Of a stretch of DNA of 64,000 bases, positions 43,969 to 53,018 are shown one piece after another. This stretch comes from Sphingosinicella xenopeptidilytica (GTDB lineage Bacteria; Pseudomonadota; Alphaproteobacteria; Sphingomonadales; Sphingomonadaceae). The position numbers and the translations under genes were made by a program. Where the stretch lies: positions 1-64,000 of the forward strand of contig NZ_JBHTIK010000002.1 of NCBI RefSeq assembly GCF_042676985.1, in the 5' to 3' direction. The notes under the pieces are model-generated. The model worked only from the letters and a program-made list of their open reading frames with translations, made no database searches and had not been told where the DNA came from. Numbering within the stretch: the first letter of the stretch is position 1; the number at the start of each line of letters is the position of its first letter.

Positions 43969-46185
43969 TCAGAACCGGACGCCGAGTTCGACACCATAGG
44001 TCCGCGGCGGATCGTAGGTGCCGATGACCGGGAAGCCGGCGAGGGCGGAAGCGACCAGCGCATTGCCGATGGTGCGGCGGTTGGTGAGATTGCGCCCGTA
44101 GAGGCTGGCGGTCCAAGGTCCCTTCTCGATGGTGAGGAACGCGTTGAGCTTGGTGTTGGGCGCGCGCGACACACGATCGAGATTGAACGGCGTGAAGAAG
44201 ACGCGGGACTGATAGGTCAGCTCGCCGCGCGGCGTGAGCGTCACATCGCCGATTTCCATCTCGTACTGCACGCCCGCGCTGAATGACCGCTTCGGCGCCT
44301 GCGTGAGATGGTTGCCATCGAGAACGACGGTGCCGGTGGGATTCTCGGGCGTGATCAGCTCGGGACGCGCGGGATCTGGCGTCGAGAAGTCTTTGTATTC
44401 GCTGTGCAGAAGCGCGCCGGAGATATCGAACTGCAGGCCATCGACGGGCATGACGTTGAGGTCGGCCTCGATGCCGTAGATCTCGGACCCGGCGGCGTTC
44501 ACGATGGTGACGGAGGTGCCGATCACCTTCGAGACCTGAAGATTGGAATAGTCGTAGTAGAAGCCCGCCGCGTTGAAGCGGACCCGGCCGTCGGCGAACG
44601 TCGATTTCAGGCCCGCCTCGTAGGCCCAGATGGTTTCAGGTTCGAAGGGCGGCAGATTGTCGCCGAGATTGAAGCCGCCGCTCTTGAAGCCCTTCGAAAC
44701 GGTCGCATAGACCATCACGTCGTCGACCGGCCGCCATTCCAGACCCAGCTTCGGGGTGATGGAATTGTCGCTGGTGGAAGCCTGACGGCTGACGATGGGT
44801 AGCGGGGGATTGTCGGGCGCGTAGAGCCGCGACAGATCGAATTGACCATAGTCGTCGACCGATTTCTTTTCCCAGCTGTAGCGTAGGCCAACCACCGCGG
44901 TGAGCGTGTCGGTTACGTGAATATCGACCTGACCGAATGCGGCGGCGGCCTTGGTGTGCGTATCGCCAAAGGCTTCGTAAGCCTCGAGCAGGGGCTCGGA
45001 CATGCCGAACACGAGGCCGCTGAACGGGATTTCCGATCCGCCGAAGATCTTCTCGTCGAAATAATAGACACCGGCGACGAAGCTGCCCCAGCTGTAGTCG
45101 CCGGAGAGCTGCACTTCCTGACTGAACTGTTTCGCACGCTCCGTGAAATCGAACAAGGTGAGCGGGAGGCTGGTGACGTCCAACTCCGTGCGCAGGTACA
45201 TGTCGCTGTCGCGGTAGGCGCTGATCGCGCGCAGCGTCAGGTCGCCGAGTTCGGCTTCGAAATTCGCGGCGACGCCCCAGAATTCGCGGCGGTTGCGCGG
45301 TTCGTAGACATCGTCGATGTCCCGGGCCTTGTCCGGAACGGTTCCGCCAAGGGCAAGGCCGACGGGTGGGATGAAATCATTGCCCGCGCCGAGGAAGTGG
45401 TTGCCGTAGTTGCGGTCGTTCTCGCGGTAATAGTCTGCCGTCAGGTCAAGCGTCGCCGTTGGGCCGAGATCGAACGACAGCGTGCCGCGTACGCCCCAGC
45501 GCCGGGAATCGTCGATATCGTGGCCGGTGTGCAGGTTCGTGCCATAGCCATCACGATCTTCGGCCTGGACAGCGACGCGCGCACGCACGCCTTCGGCGAG
45601 CGGGCCGCCCAATGCGCCTTCGAACGTCATGCGATCGTAGTTGCCGTAGCCAACGCGCGCATAGCCTTCGAGATGATCCTTCGGCTTGCGGCTGATGACG
45701 TTGATCGAGCCGCCCGTCGCGTTGCGGCCATAGAGCGTGCCCTGCGGACCGCGCAGCACCTCCACGCGCTCCACATCGAAGAACGTGCCGATCTGCGCAG
45801 CCGGACGGCCGATGTAAACGCCGTCGAGGTGGTAGGCGATGCGCCCCTCGGCGCCCGGATTGATCGTGTCGAAGCCGATGCCGCGAACGGCGATGCGCGC
45901 CGATCCGCCAAAGGTTCCGAAATCGACGTTCGGGATCGCTTTGGAAAGGGCCTCGACCGAGGTGATCTGCCGGTTGAGCAGCGTGTCGCCGCCGAGCGCC
46001 GTGATCGACAGCGCTGCATCCTGCACGCTTTCCTCGCGGCGCTGCGCCGTGATGACGATGGCGCCGAGACTGTCCGTGGTCGAGTCCCGGCTCGCCTCTG
46101 CCTGGCTTTGCGCCTGTGCGATGCCGGCGGACATGGCGATGACGCCGGATGACAATAACGCAGTCCAATAGACACGCTTGCTCAT
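43969..46185 (-). CDS. TonB-dependent receptor
   Basis: An outer-membrane receptor of 738 residues. Signal peptide MSKRVYWTALLSSGVIAMSA..IAQAQ; TonB-box-like region DSLGAIVITAQRREESVQDA; plug with VEVLRGPQGTLYGRNATGGSINV; barrel ending VELGVRF. I chose the ATG at 46185, with GGGGAGAT upstream and a clean signal peptide, over 46275. It resembles the receptor at 23186 in layout. Tight linkage to thiolase and CoA-transferase suggests it imports an organic acid. Confidence 0.9.
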   Translation of the reverse strand: MSKRVYWTALLSSGVIAMSAGIAQAQSQAEASRDSTTDSLGAIVITAQRREESVQDAALSITALGGDTLLNRQITSVEALSKAIPNVDFGTFGGSARIAVRGIGFDTINPGAEGRIAYHLDGVYIGRPAAQIGTFFDVERVEVLRGPQGTLYGRNATGGSINVISRKPKDHLEGYARVGYGNYDRMTFEGALGGPLAEGVRARVAVQAEDRDGYGTNLHTGHDIDDSRRWGVRGTLSFDLGPTATLDLTADYYRENDRNYGNHFLGAGNDFIPPVGLALGGTVPDKARDIDDVYEPRNRREFWGVAANFEAELGDLTLRAISAYRDSDMYLRTELDVTSLPLTLFDFTERAKQFSQEVQLSGDYSWGSFVAGVYYFDEKIFGGSEIPFSGLVFGMSEPLLEAYEAFGDTHTKAAAAFGQVDIHVTDTLTAVVGLRYSWEKKSVDDYGQFDLSRLYAPDNPPLPIVSRQASTSDNSITPKLGLEWRPVDDVMVYATVSKGFKSGGFNLGDNLPPFEPETIWAYEAGLKSTFADGRVRFNAAGFYYDYSNLQVSKVIGTSVTIVNAAGSEIYGIEADLNVMPVDGLQFDISGALLHSEYKDFSTPDPARPELITPENPTGTVVLDGNHLTQAPKRSFSAGVQYEMEIGDVTLTPRGELTYQSRVFFTPFNLDRVSRAPNTKLNAFLTIEKGPWTASLYGRNLTNRRTIGNALVASALAGFPVIGTYDPPRTYGVELGVRF

Positions 46186-46299
46186 GATCCATCTCCCCAA
46201 TGGTCTGGCGGGCTTCATGGCGCCGCCAGTCTTTTCGTTGTTCTTGGCCCCCGGCTTCAGCCGTTTGGGGCGCATTTGTGCGGCAGCGTGCGCGACGCG

Positions 46300-46833
46300 C
46301 TACGGCGCGGGCACGGCGTTGATGAGGACGACCGCGAGAATGCAGGGCTCGTCACCCTTGACGCTCCAGCTGTGCACGGTGCCGCGCTGCACCAGCGCAT
46401 CGCCCTGACGAAGGCGTACCGAGCCGGAGTCGAGCACGGCATCGATCTCACCCTGCAGGATGATGATGTAGTCGATGGTGTTGGTCTTGTGGCGCAGCGG
46501 ATCGTCCGACGCGCTGTCGTGCACGTCGCCCGCGCCGATGGATTCGAAGGCGATGGCGGGATCGACCTTGCCCATCCAGACCGTGTCCGGCGGGAATTCC
46601 ACGATGCGGAAGATCGAGCCGCCGGGCAAAGGCTCCAGCCGCACCGGCCTGCCCGCGGCGTCATCCGCGCCGGCATTCGACGCGGGCGTGGACGTCGTTT
46701 CCCAGATGTCGGTGAGGGCGAGACCCGGCATCGAGTCCATTTCCTTCATGCGCCCGTTCTGGTCGTCGAACAGAAATGTGGAGCGCCCCTGATCGTCATG
46801 CCCCGTAACGACGCGCCGTACTTTCCAGACCAT
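46300..46833 (-). CDS. cupin-domain protein
   Basis: A small beta-barrel protein of 177 residues. The cupin motifs are HKTNTIDYIIILQGEIDAVLD and GTVHSWSV, giving His/Glu/His metal ligands, though the first motif has lost one of the usual two His. Monocupins of this size act as dioxygenases, isomerases or sensors. It is the first gene on the - strand from the divergent promoter and 114 bases before the TBDR. Confidence 0.78.
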   Translation of the reverse strand: MVWKVRRVVTGHDDQGRSTFLFDDQNGRMKEMDSMPGLALTDIWETTSTPASNAGADDAAGRPVRLEPLPGGSIFRIVEFPPDTVWMGKVDPAIAFESIGAGDVHDSASDDPLRHKTNTIDYIIILQGEIDAVLDSGSVRLRQGDALVQRGTVHSWSVKGDEPCILAVVLINAVPAP

Positions 46834-46880
46834 GTTCTTCTCCCCTTGGTGGCCTAGGGATAGAAAGGCAAATTGAACGA

Positions 46881-46920
46881 GTCAATCATTAATTTGAACA
46901 AGTGATCAATCATGTTGATC
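46881..46920. promoter_or_regulatory. operator-like cluster between cupin and Rieske genes
   Basis: GTCAATCATTAATTTGAACA followed by AGTGATCAATCATGTTGATC combines ATCATTAAT, AACAAGT and TGATCA elements of the 27181 motif, arranged as two overlapping sites. It probably controls both the cupin-TBDR-thiolase operon and the Rieske-TetR-FAH operon. Confidence 0.5.
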
Positions 46921-47031
46921 GACTGTTTTTCGTGTGGTAAGCCCGTTCCGATAGGCGCCTGAACAGATACGGCCGTGCAGACGTGAAACGCGCACGTGCC
47001 GGAAGCGCCATGGAATGAAGGGGAGGAGCCG

Positions 47032-48117
47032 TTGAGTTTCCTTTACAACAGCTGGTATTGCGCGGGCTGGTCGGGCGACCTGAAAACCGATCCGATCGGG
47101 ATCAAGCTGCTCGATCAGGAACTCGTCCTGTATCGCAAGCAGGACGGCGCGGTGGTCTGCCTCACCGGCATCTGTCCGCACCGCTTCGCGCCGCTTTGGC
47201 GGGGAGCGGTTGTCGGGGACGCCATCCGCTGTGGGTATCACGGGCTGGAATTCGGTGCGGAGGGGCGATGCATCCGCAATCCTCACGGCAGCGGCGCCAT
47301 CGCGCCCGGCGCGCACATCCGGGCTTATCCGGTGGTCGAGAAAAGCGGCGCCCTCTGGGTGTGGATGGGCGACCCTGAAAGTCTCGATGAAAGCCAGATC
47401 GTTGCGTTCGACTTCGTCGAGGACCGCGCGCGCTGGTCGGGCACGACCGGTTATCTGCGGATCAATGCCAACTATCAGCTGGTGATCGACAACCTGCTGG
47501 ACCTGACCCACTCAGCCTATATCCACGTCAACACGGTGGGTGTGAGCGCCGACGACTGGATCGGCGAAACGAAGATGGAATACAACTTCCACACCGACGG
47601 CCGCGTGATCAATTCGGACTACATCTTCCGAAACAGCCCGCCGACACCGCTTTTCGCGCTGTTCGCGGGCAAGGATGTCGGCGATGTGCACGTGCCGATG
47701 GCGCTGCATCCGGCCTCCAGTCTTATCCTGGATCTGACGATGACGGACCTGGGGCAGCCCAAGAACGAAGGCGTGCACATGCCCAGCGCGCACCTGCTCG
47801 CCCCCGAGACCGAATCCACCTGTCATTACTTCTACGCGATCTCGCGCAGCGAAAAGCTGGGCGACGACAAGATCACGGCGGCGATGGGCGAGATCGTGCG
47901 CCGCGCTTTCGTGGATGAGGACGCACCCATGATTCAGGACGTTCAGGGCGTGATGGGCGACCGCGACTTCTTCAGGATGCAGCCGCTGATCCTGGAGACC
48001 GACAAGGCCGCGGTGTACGCGCGGCGGACGCTGGCCAAGTTGATACGTCAGGAGCGATCGCCTACGGATGAGGGACCAGCCACCGCCGAGAAGGAACGGG
48101 TCGAGGCAAATGTCTGA
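47032..48117 (+). CDS. Rieske oxygenase (vanillate O-demethylase-like)
   Basis: A 361-residue oxygenase. The Rieske ligands are CPHRFAPL and CGYHGLEF, and the iron site is DNLLDLTHSAYIHVNT. Size and motif spacing match the VanA-type single-component oxygenases, which demethylate methoxyaromatics or hydroxylate side chains using a separate reductase. No VanB-type reductase is nearby. The start is a TTG at 47032, with GGGGAGGAG ahead; the upstream ATG has no such site. The TetR gene begins inside its last codons. Confidence 0.88.
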   Translation: MSFLYNSWYCAGWSGDLKTDPIGIKLLDQELVLYRKQDGAVVCLTGICPHRFAPLWRGAVVGDAIRCGYHGLEFGAEGRCIRNPHGSGAIAPGAHIRAYPVVEKSGALWVWMGDPESLDESQIVAFDFVEDRARWSGTTGYLRINANYQLVIDNLLDLTHSAYIHVNTVGVSADDWIGETKMEYNFHTDGRVINSDYIFRNSPPTPLFALFAGKDVGDVHVPMALHPASSLILDLTMTDLGQPKNEGVHMPSAHLLAPETESTCHYFYAISRSEKLGDDKITAAMGEIVRRAFVDEDAPMIQDVQGVMGDRDFFRMQPLILETDKAAVYARRTLAKLIRQERSPTDEGPATAEKERVEANV

Positions 48118-48808
48118 ACCGCCGGTTCGTTCGGCCGCAATCGGGATTGTGAGCAGCATGAAGACAACTGGCCGGCGCCGTGCGGAGCATGACGAGGAGG
48201 GCGCGCAGTCGCGCATCCTGCACGCGGCTGAAGAGTTGTTCGCCAATTCGGGGATCGACGGGACTTCGGTTCGGCAGATCGCCGAGAAGGCCGATGTGCC
48301 CGTCGGGCTGATCAACTACTACTTCGGCAGCAAGGAAGGGCTCTACCGCGCGATCTTCCAGGCGCGGGCGCCCGTCGTGGTGGAAGAACGGCGCGTCGGT
48401 CTGGCGATGGCGGCCATGGAGGACGACCCGCGCCGCCGGCTGGAAATGATCGTGAAGGCGATCCTCGTTCCCATGCTGAACTTGCGGTCGCGGGAAGGCA
48501 TCAACCATTTCAGCCTTCTGCTTGCCCGCGAAACCGGAGATCCGCGTTCGACGGAACGGGGTATCCTGCAGGAGATGTTCGACCCGATCGCCCGCGAGAT
48601 CATCGGTCAGCTGAAGCTCATCTGGCCCCAGCGAAGCGACGCCGAAGTGCACTGGGCGTACCAGATGATCATCGGCGTGATGATCTTCATCATGGCCGAC
48701 GGGGGGCGCATCACCCGGCTGAGCGAAGGCCGCGCCGACCCCGAGAATGTCGATGACACACTTCGGATCGTGGTGCCGCTGCTGCTGAACGGTCTCGCGT
48801 CCGGATAG
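48110..48808 (+). CDS. TetR/AcrR-family regulator
   Basis: A repressor of 232 residues. The HTH is FANSGIDGTSVRQIAEKADV..LINYYFGSKEGLYR, with the DUF1956/CecR-like C-terminal domain (GINHFSLLLARETGDPRSTERG). The ATG at 48110 overlaps the Rieske stop. As part of the operon it probably self-regulates and senses the substrate. It is the more likely reader of the site at 46881. Confidence 0.88.
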   Translation: MSEPPVRSAAIGIVSSMKTTGRRRAEHDEEGAQSRILHAAEELFANSGIDGTSVRQIAEKADVPVGLINYYFGSKEGLYRAIFQARAPVVVEERRVGLAMAAMEDDPRRRLEMIVKAILVPMLNLRSREGINHFSLLLARETGDPRSTERGILQEMFDPIAREIIGQLKLIWPQRSDAEVHWAYQMIIGVMIFIMADGGRITRLSEGRADPENVDDTLRIVVPLLLNGLASG

Positions 48809-48870
48809 AAATGAGCGCCGACCCTTGCCGCACTCCGGCAACGCGGGGCGGCTGACAGGAGAAGAGAATC

Positions 48871-49770
48871 ATGAAGCTCGTCACTTACGATGCCGGCTCG
48901 GGGCCGCGCATCGGTGGGATCACTGCGTCCGGAATCGTCGATCTCGTGTCGGCGGCGCGCGGGCAGGGGATGGAGATCCCCGGCACCATGCAGGGCCTGA
49001 TCGAAGGTGGTGCGCCGGCGCTGGCGACAGCGCGGACCATCCTGCAGGATCATGCCGGGGATTGCCTGGCGCCGGAGCGCGTGCGCCTGCATTCGCCCAT
49101 CCCCCGGCCGGTGCGGTTTCGCGACGCGTGCCTGTTCCTCGAACATCTCGAAAAGGCTTACGGGATGATCGGGCGGGAATTCGATCCGCAGTTCAAGAAG
49201 CAGATTATCTACTACAACGCGGACAATGTGCATGTCTTCGGGTCCGGCGATACGGTCCTCTGGCCGCGGGATTCGCAGGAAGCCGATTACGAGCTGGAAT
49301 GGGCGGTGGTGATCGGGAAGGGCGGCGCGAACATCGCGCGGGAAAACGCGGCCGAGCACATCTTCGGCTACACGATCCTGAACGACTGGTCGGCGCGCGA
49401 CCTGCAGATGCCGTTCATGGCCTGCGGCCTGGGGCCGGGTGCAGGGAAGGATTTCGCCAACAGCTTCGGGCCGTGCATTGTCACCGCCGATTCCATCCCG
49501 GACCCTTATGCGCTGGCGATGACCGCCCGTGTTAACGGCGAGGTCTGGTCGCAGGGCACGACCGGCACGATGCACTGGAGCTTCGAGGACGCGATCGCGA
49601 AGCTCAGCCAGGATCGCTCCCTAGTTCCGGGCGAAATCATCGGATCGGGCACCGTGCTTAACGGCTGCGGCTTGGAGATCGACAAGCGGCTGGCGGACGG
49701 GGATGTCGTCGAACTCGAAGTCGAGGGGATCGGCACGCTGCGAAACACCGTGCGTTTCGCCGCCGCGTAG
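48871..49770 (+). CDS. FAH-family hydrolase
   Basis: A 299-residue FAH enzyme, complete from MKLVTYDAGSGPRIGGI to the stop. Mg ligands lie in ADYELEWAVVIGKG and ILNDWSARDLQ, the C-terminal block is PGEIIGSGTVLNGCGLEI. It is a paralogue of the gene at 36647 and the source, or sister, of the fragment at 186-446 (~94% identical over 261 bp). GGAGAAGAG precedes the ATG. It follows the TetR gene by 62 bases in the same operon. Confidence 0.9.
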   Translation: MKLVTYDAGSGPRIGGITASGIVDLVSAARGQGMEIPGTMQGLIEGGAPALATARTILQDHAGDCLAPERVRLHSPIPRPVRFRDACLFLEHLEKAYGMIGREFDPQFKKQIIYYNADNVHVFGSGDTVLWPRDSQEADYELEWAVVIGKGGANIARENAAEHIFGYTILNDWSARDLQMPFMACGLGPGAGKDFANSFGPCIVTADSIPDPYALAMTARVNGEVWSQGTTGTMHWSFEDAIAKLSQDRSLVPGEIIGSGTVLNGCGLEIDKRLADGDVVELEVEGIGTLRNTVRFAAA

Positions 49771-49808
49771 CCGGTTTCGACCTCCCTTGTCTCTCAACTC
49801 GAGGCGCA

Positions 49809-50033
49809 ATGCCCGTGTTCCATTATCCAGTGGAGATCGGGAGCCGCCTCGAACAGATCATCGCTGTTTACGAGAAGCCCGCGCTCAGCCTCACGCAGCT
49901 CCTGCTGGAAACGTCACGCGGCGGACAAGACGGCGTTTCGCTGATCGGCGACAACACCACGACGCTGACCTATGGCCAGCTTCTCGATCGATCGGGGCGC
50001 TTCGCCGCCGGGCTCGCAGAGCGCGGCATCTAC
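49809..50033 (+). pseudogene. acyl-CoA synthetase, N-terminal fragment
   Basis: About 75 codons of an AMP-forming ligase: PVFHYPVEIGSRLEQIIAVY, then VSLIGDNTTTLTYGQLLDRS and FAAGLAERGI. The frame then enters scar D at 50034 and stops at 50069. Intact enzymes continue for another 420 residues with the A3 loop and C-terminal domain. The gene was cut exactly at the scar, so integration or deletion here removed the rest. It would have followed FAH in this operon. Confidence 0.85.
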
Positions 50034-50145
50034 TATCGGTCGTGGTGTCCAATATTTACATCAATGTAAGTTTATGGATTTTCTGGGCCTCTCGGAAGGG
50101 CTCTCCAGTCCTTTGCGGCTGTGTCCATTGACGTCCACAACAATC
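50034..50145 (+). repeat. attachment-like scar D
   Basis: TATCGGTCGTGGTGTCC starts it, then the perfect dyad TTACATCAATGTAA (50056-50069), TTTATGGATTTTCTGGGCCT, CAGTCCTTTGCGG and TCCATTGACGTCCA. It is closest to scar B in its left half and to A and C in its right half. No integrase remnant follows. The next gene is the LuxR/MalT-like regulator at 50265. Confidence 0.65.
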
Positions 50146-50264
50146 CAATGCGGTTCGCAGAAAGTTAGTTCGGACTATGGCGGACAGGACGTGAAGCGTC
50201 GACACGTGCGAATTAGCGTTTGTTGAGTGTTGAAAGCGGACGATTGCTATGCCAGCAATTCTGC

Positions 50265-52919
50265 ATGGAAGGGCTGTTTCCCCATAAGCTGTTACCCCCA
50301 CATCTTAGGTCCGATCTTATTGGGCGGTCCAAGCTGTTAGCAGTCTTCGATGGGGAGCCGGTTCGTCTGAGCGTCCTCAACGCTGGCGGCGGTTATGGGA
50401 AGACGACGCTTCTGGCGCAGGTGCGTGAAAGGCTGCTCGCGAAGGGGCAGACGGTCATATGGCTCTGTCTGGACAAGTACGACCTTCATCCCATCTCCGT
50501 ATTGCTACATCTCCGTTATGCCCTGTCGAATGCCGTCGAGGGCCAGGGAAGGTCTGCCGGCACTGAGCTTCGAGGTACTGTTTCAGACGCACTTGCGGGC
50601 CTTGTTCAGGATATGGGCCCGCTCGGGCCCATCGTTTTCATCCTGGATGACTTCCATCTGGTAGGCCGCGAAGTTCACCAGATGTTTGCGAGACTTTTCA
50701 CGGCGGCGCCCAAGAACGTGCGCTTCCTGGTTGCGACACGGCAGCGAGGCTTGATCCCGTTGACGGCGTTGAAGGCAGCAGGCGCCGTGATGGAGGTCGA
50801 TCAGGATGAGCTCCGGCTTACGGTCGGCGAGATCGAGAGCCTTGTCGGCTCGCTTGTCTCGAAAGATGCCGTGGCGGCACTCCACGAGCGTACCGAAGGC
50901 TGGCCCGTGGCCGTTCAGCTCGCCCGCATGTGGATCGAAGGACGGCCGGATGCCGATAGCCGCATCCTTGAATTCTCCGGTGCGGCGGGCGACGTTTCGG
51001 ACTATCTGACCGAACAGATCATCGACGAAATTCCCGCGGACATCGCCGATTTCCTCGTTTCGACTTCGATCGTCGATGAGGTCAACGGGGATCTGGCGCA
51101 GGAACTGACCGGGCGGAACGACAGCTGGGCATTGCTACCCGAGCTGGGACGATCCTCGGCCGTCATCACGCCGGTTGAAGCCAGCGTAGGCTGGTTTCGC
51201 TATCATACGCTTTTCCGGGATCACCTAGCCGCACGACTACAGCTGCGCGGGGAACAGGCCGTACGATCGCTGCATCGAAGCGCCGCCAAATGGTATGCGG
51301 GGCAGGGGCGGCTGGTGGGCGCGGTGTCTCACATGTGCCGGGCCGGAGACGCGGAAGCGGCCTGCGACATGATCGAAAAGGCCGACGGCATATGGATCGC
51401 GGTTCGGCACGGCGCGCCGATGTTGAAGGCGCTGCTCGACAATTTGACATGCGAACAGATTGACGCCCGTCCACGCCTTCGCGCCGCCCGGGCGCTCATC
51501 TGGCTGAAATCCGGACGCTATGACGATGCAAGACTGGAAATGGCCGCGCTGCGGGCCGTGCCGCGCGACGCGCTCGGCGACCCAATCGTCTTTGCGCGCG
51601 ATCTCGCCGCCGTACAGCTCAGCCTTGTCGAGCAGGGTGATGCCGGAATGCTTCGCGACGACGTCGAAGCCTTGTCGTCCGTTACGGGCGACGACCGCTG
51701 GATGGAGGCCCCGTGCGCGGAAATGCTCTGCGTGTCGATGATCCGCGAAGGCAATATCCATGCCGCAATCGAGGCTGGTGAACGCGCGGTCCGGCTCTAC
51801 GAGGATTTCGAATCGATCAACGGCCGCATCTTCGCGCGCCTCCATCTGGGGCTTGCCTATCTGGCGGCCGCTCAGTTGGCTCAGGCCGGTTCGGTGTTGT
51901 CGGAGGCCCGCAAACTGGCCGGCGCAAGTTTGTCGAGCGACCGCTCAGCCGTCGCCATGATCGACGTCCTTTATGGCGCATGGCTTTACGAAAAGGGCGA
52001 CGAAGACGCCGCCGCCGAACGCATCTCCGCCGCGCTCGATGCGATCGAGCAGGGCGAATGTTGGCTCGAAATCTATCAACATGCCTATGCCGTACTCCTG
52101 CAGATATTCCGTGTCCGGGGAGATTTTACTTCGGGGCGCAGCGTGCTGGAGCGGGCTGCCCGGACAGCCCAGGAACGGAAACTCGCCAGGCTTGCGCGCA
52201 TCGTTGGTGAGTTGCGCGTGGAAATGGCCCTTCCGGAAGACGTGACGCTGGAGGCCTTTGGAACGCACTCGACGTCTTTCGGAGACTCCCCCGTCGAGAT
52301 GACGCTGCTCGAGCGTGAAATCAGCGCCGCCACGCGCGCGTTTGTAGCGCTCGAGGGCGGTACGCCAGAAGCCGTTGCGGCGCTCGTTGATGAACAGATC
52401 GATGCGTGTGCCCGCTTGGGGCGGAGACGCTCGGTGATCAAACTCCTGATGCTGAAGGCGCTGGCGCTGGACAGGATGGGTCTTGAAGACGAATCCGCTG
52501 GAGCACTTCACCGGGCAATTCACCTTGCGGCGGACGAACAACTCTATCGGCCGTTTGTGGAAGCCGGGGAACAGGTGGGAAGTCTTGTCCAGAAGGCGAT
52601 GCGCTGGTTCCGGGCCGTCAATCTGACATCGTCAGAGGTTGCCTTGATGGCGAAGATTGTGCGGTCCACATCACGCCGGGACGAAGAAGCCGTGGCTGTG
52701 CACGGTAACGCAAACCTGCTGGTCGGCCGGGAAGCCGAGGTTCTGGCCGGTCTCGGTGAAGGCCTTTCCAACAAGCATATCGCGCGCAGGCTGGGTCTCG
52801 GCGAGGACGCGATCAAATATCACGTCAAGAAGCTGTTCGCGAAACTCGGGGTCAGCGATCGCGCCATGGCGGTCGTCGTCGCACGTCAACAGGGGCTGAT
52901 CTCGGGTATCGAAGGCTAG
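50265..52919 (+). CDS. MalT-like LuxR-family ATP-dependent activator
   Basis: A large STAND-type regulator of about 884 residues. The N-terminal ATPase has the Walker A loop NAGGGYGKTTLLAQV and Walker B VFILDDFHL. A helical-repeat sensor region follows (~380-780), and a C-terminal LuxR HTH (LLVGREAEVLAGLGEGLSNK..GEDAIKYHVKKLFAKL). Such proteins bind an inducer, oligomerise with ATP and activate a nearby operon, here probably the hydantoinase operon 100 bases downstream. The start is uncertain: ATG 50265 gives a natural N-terminus, TTG 50220 adds 15 residues. Confidence 0.88.
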   Translation: MEGLFPHKLLPPHLRSDLIGRSKLLAVFDGEPVRLSVLNAGGGYGKTTLLAQVRERLLAKGQTVIWLCLDKYDLHPISVLLHLRYALSNAVEGQGRSAGTELRGTVSDALAGLVQDMGPLGPIVFILDDFHLVGREVHQMFARLFTAAPKNVRFLVATRQRGLIPLTALKAAGAVMEVDQDELRLTVGEIESLVGSLVSKDAVAALHERTEGWPVAVQLARMWIEGRPDADSRILEFSGAAGDVSDYLTEQIIDEIPADIADFLVSTSIVDEVNGDLAQELTGRNDSWALLPELGRSSAVITPVEASVGWFRYHTLFRDHLAARLQLRGEQAVRSLHRSAAKWYAGQGRLVGAVSHMCRAGDAEAACDMIEKADGIWIAVRHGAPMLKALLDNLTCEQIDARPRLRAARALIWLKSGRYDDARLEMAALRAVPRDALGDPIVFARDLAAVQLSLVEQGDAGMLRDDVEALSSVTGDDRWMEAPCAEMLCVSMIREGNIHAAIEAGERAVRLYEDFESINGRIFARLHLGLAYLAAAQLAQAGSVLSEARKLAGASLSSDRSAVAMIDVLYGAWLYEKGDEDAAAERISAALDAIEQGECWLEIYQHAYAVLLQIFRVRGDFTSGRSVLERAARTAQERKLARLARIVGELRVEMALPEDVTLEAFGTHSTSFGDSPVEMTLLEREISAATRAFVALEGGTPEAVAALVDEQIDACARLGRRRSVIKLLMLKALALDRMGLEDESAGALHRAIHLAADEQLYRPFVEAGEQVGSLVQKAMRWFRAVNLTSSEVALMAKIVRSTSRRDEEAVAVHGNANLLVGREAEVLAGLGEGLSNKHIARRLGLGEDAIKYHVKKLFAKLGVSDRAMAVVVARQQGLISGIEG

Positions 52920-53018
52920 ACGCGACTACCCGCCAAGCCTTCCGTTCTTACACTTCGCGCCTGCGTACGACCTCCCTCATTCCCTCTAAGGTGCCGGAAA
53001 ATCAGCACCGGGGATGGT

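Noticed and set aside
44917..46152. 411-codon open frame on the + strand
   Set aside because: Antisense to the TBDR at 43969; a low-complexity Ala/Arg/Val shadow.
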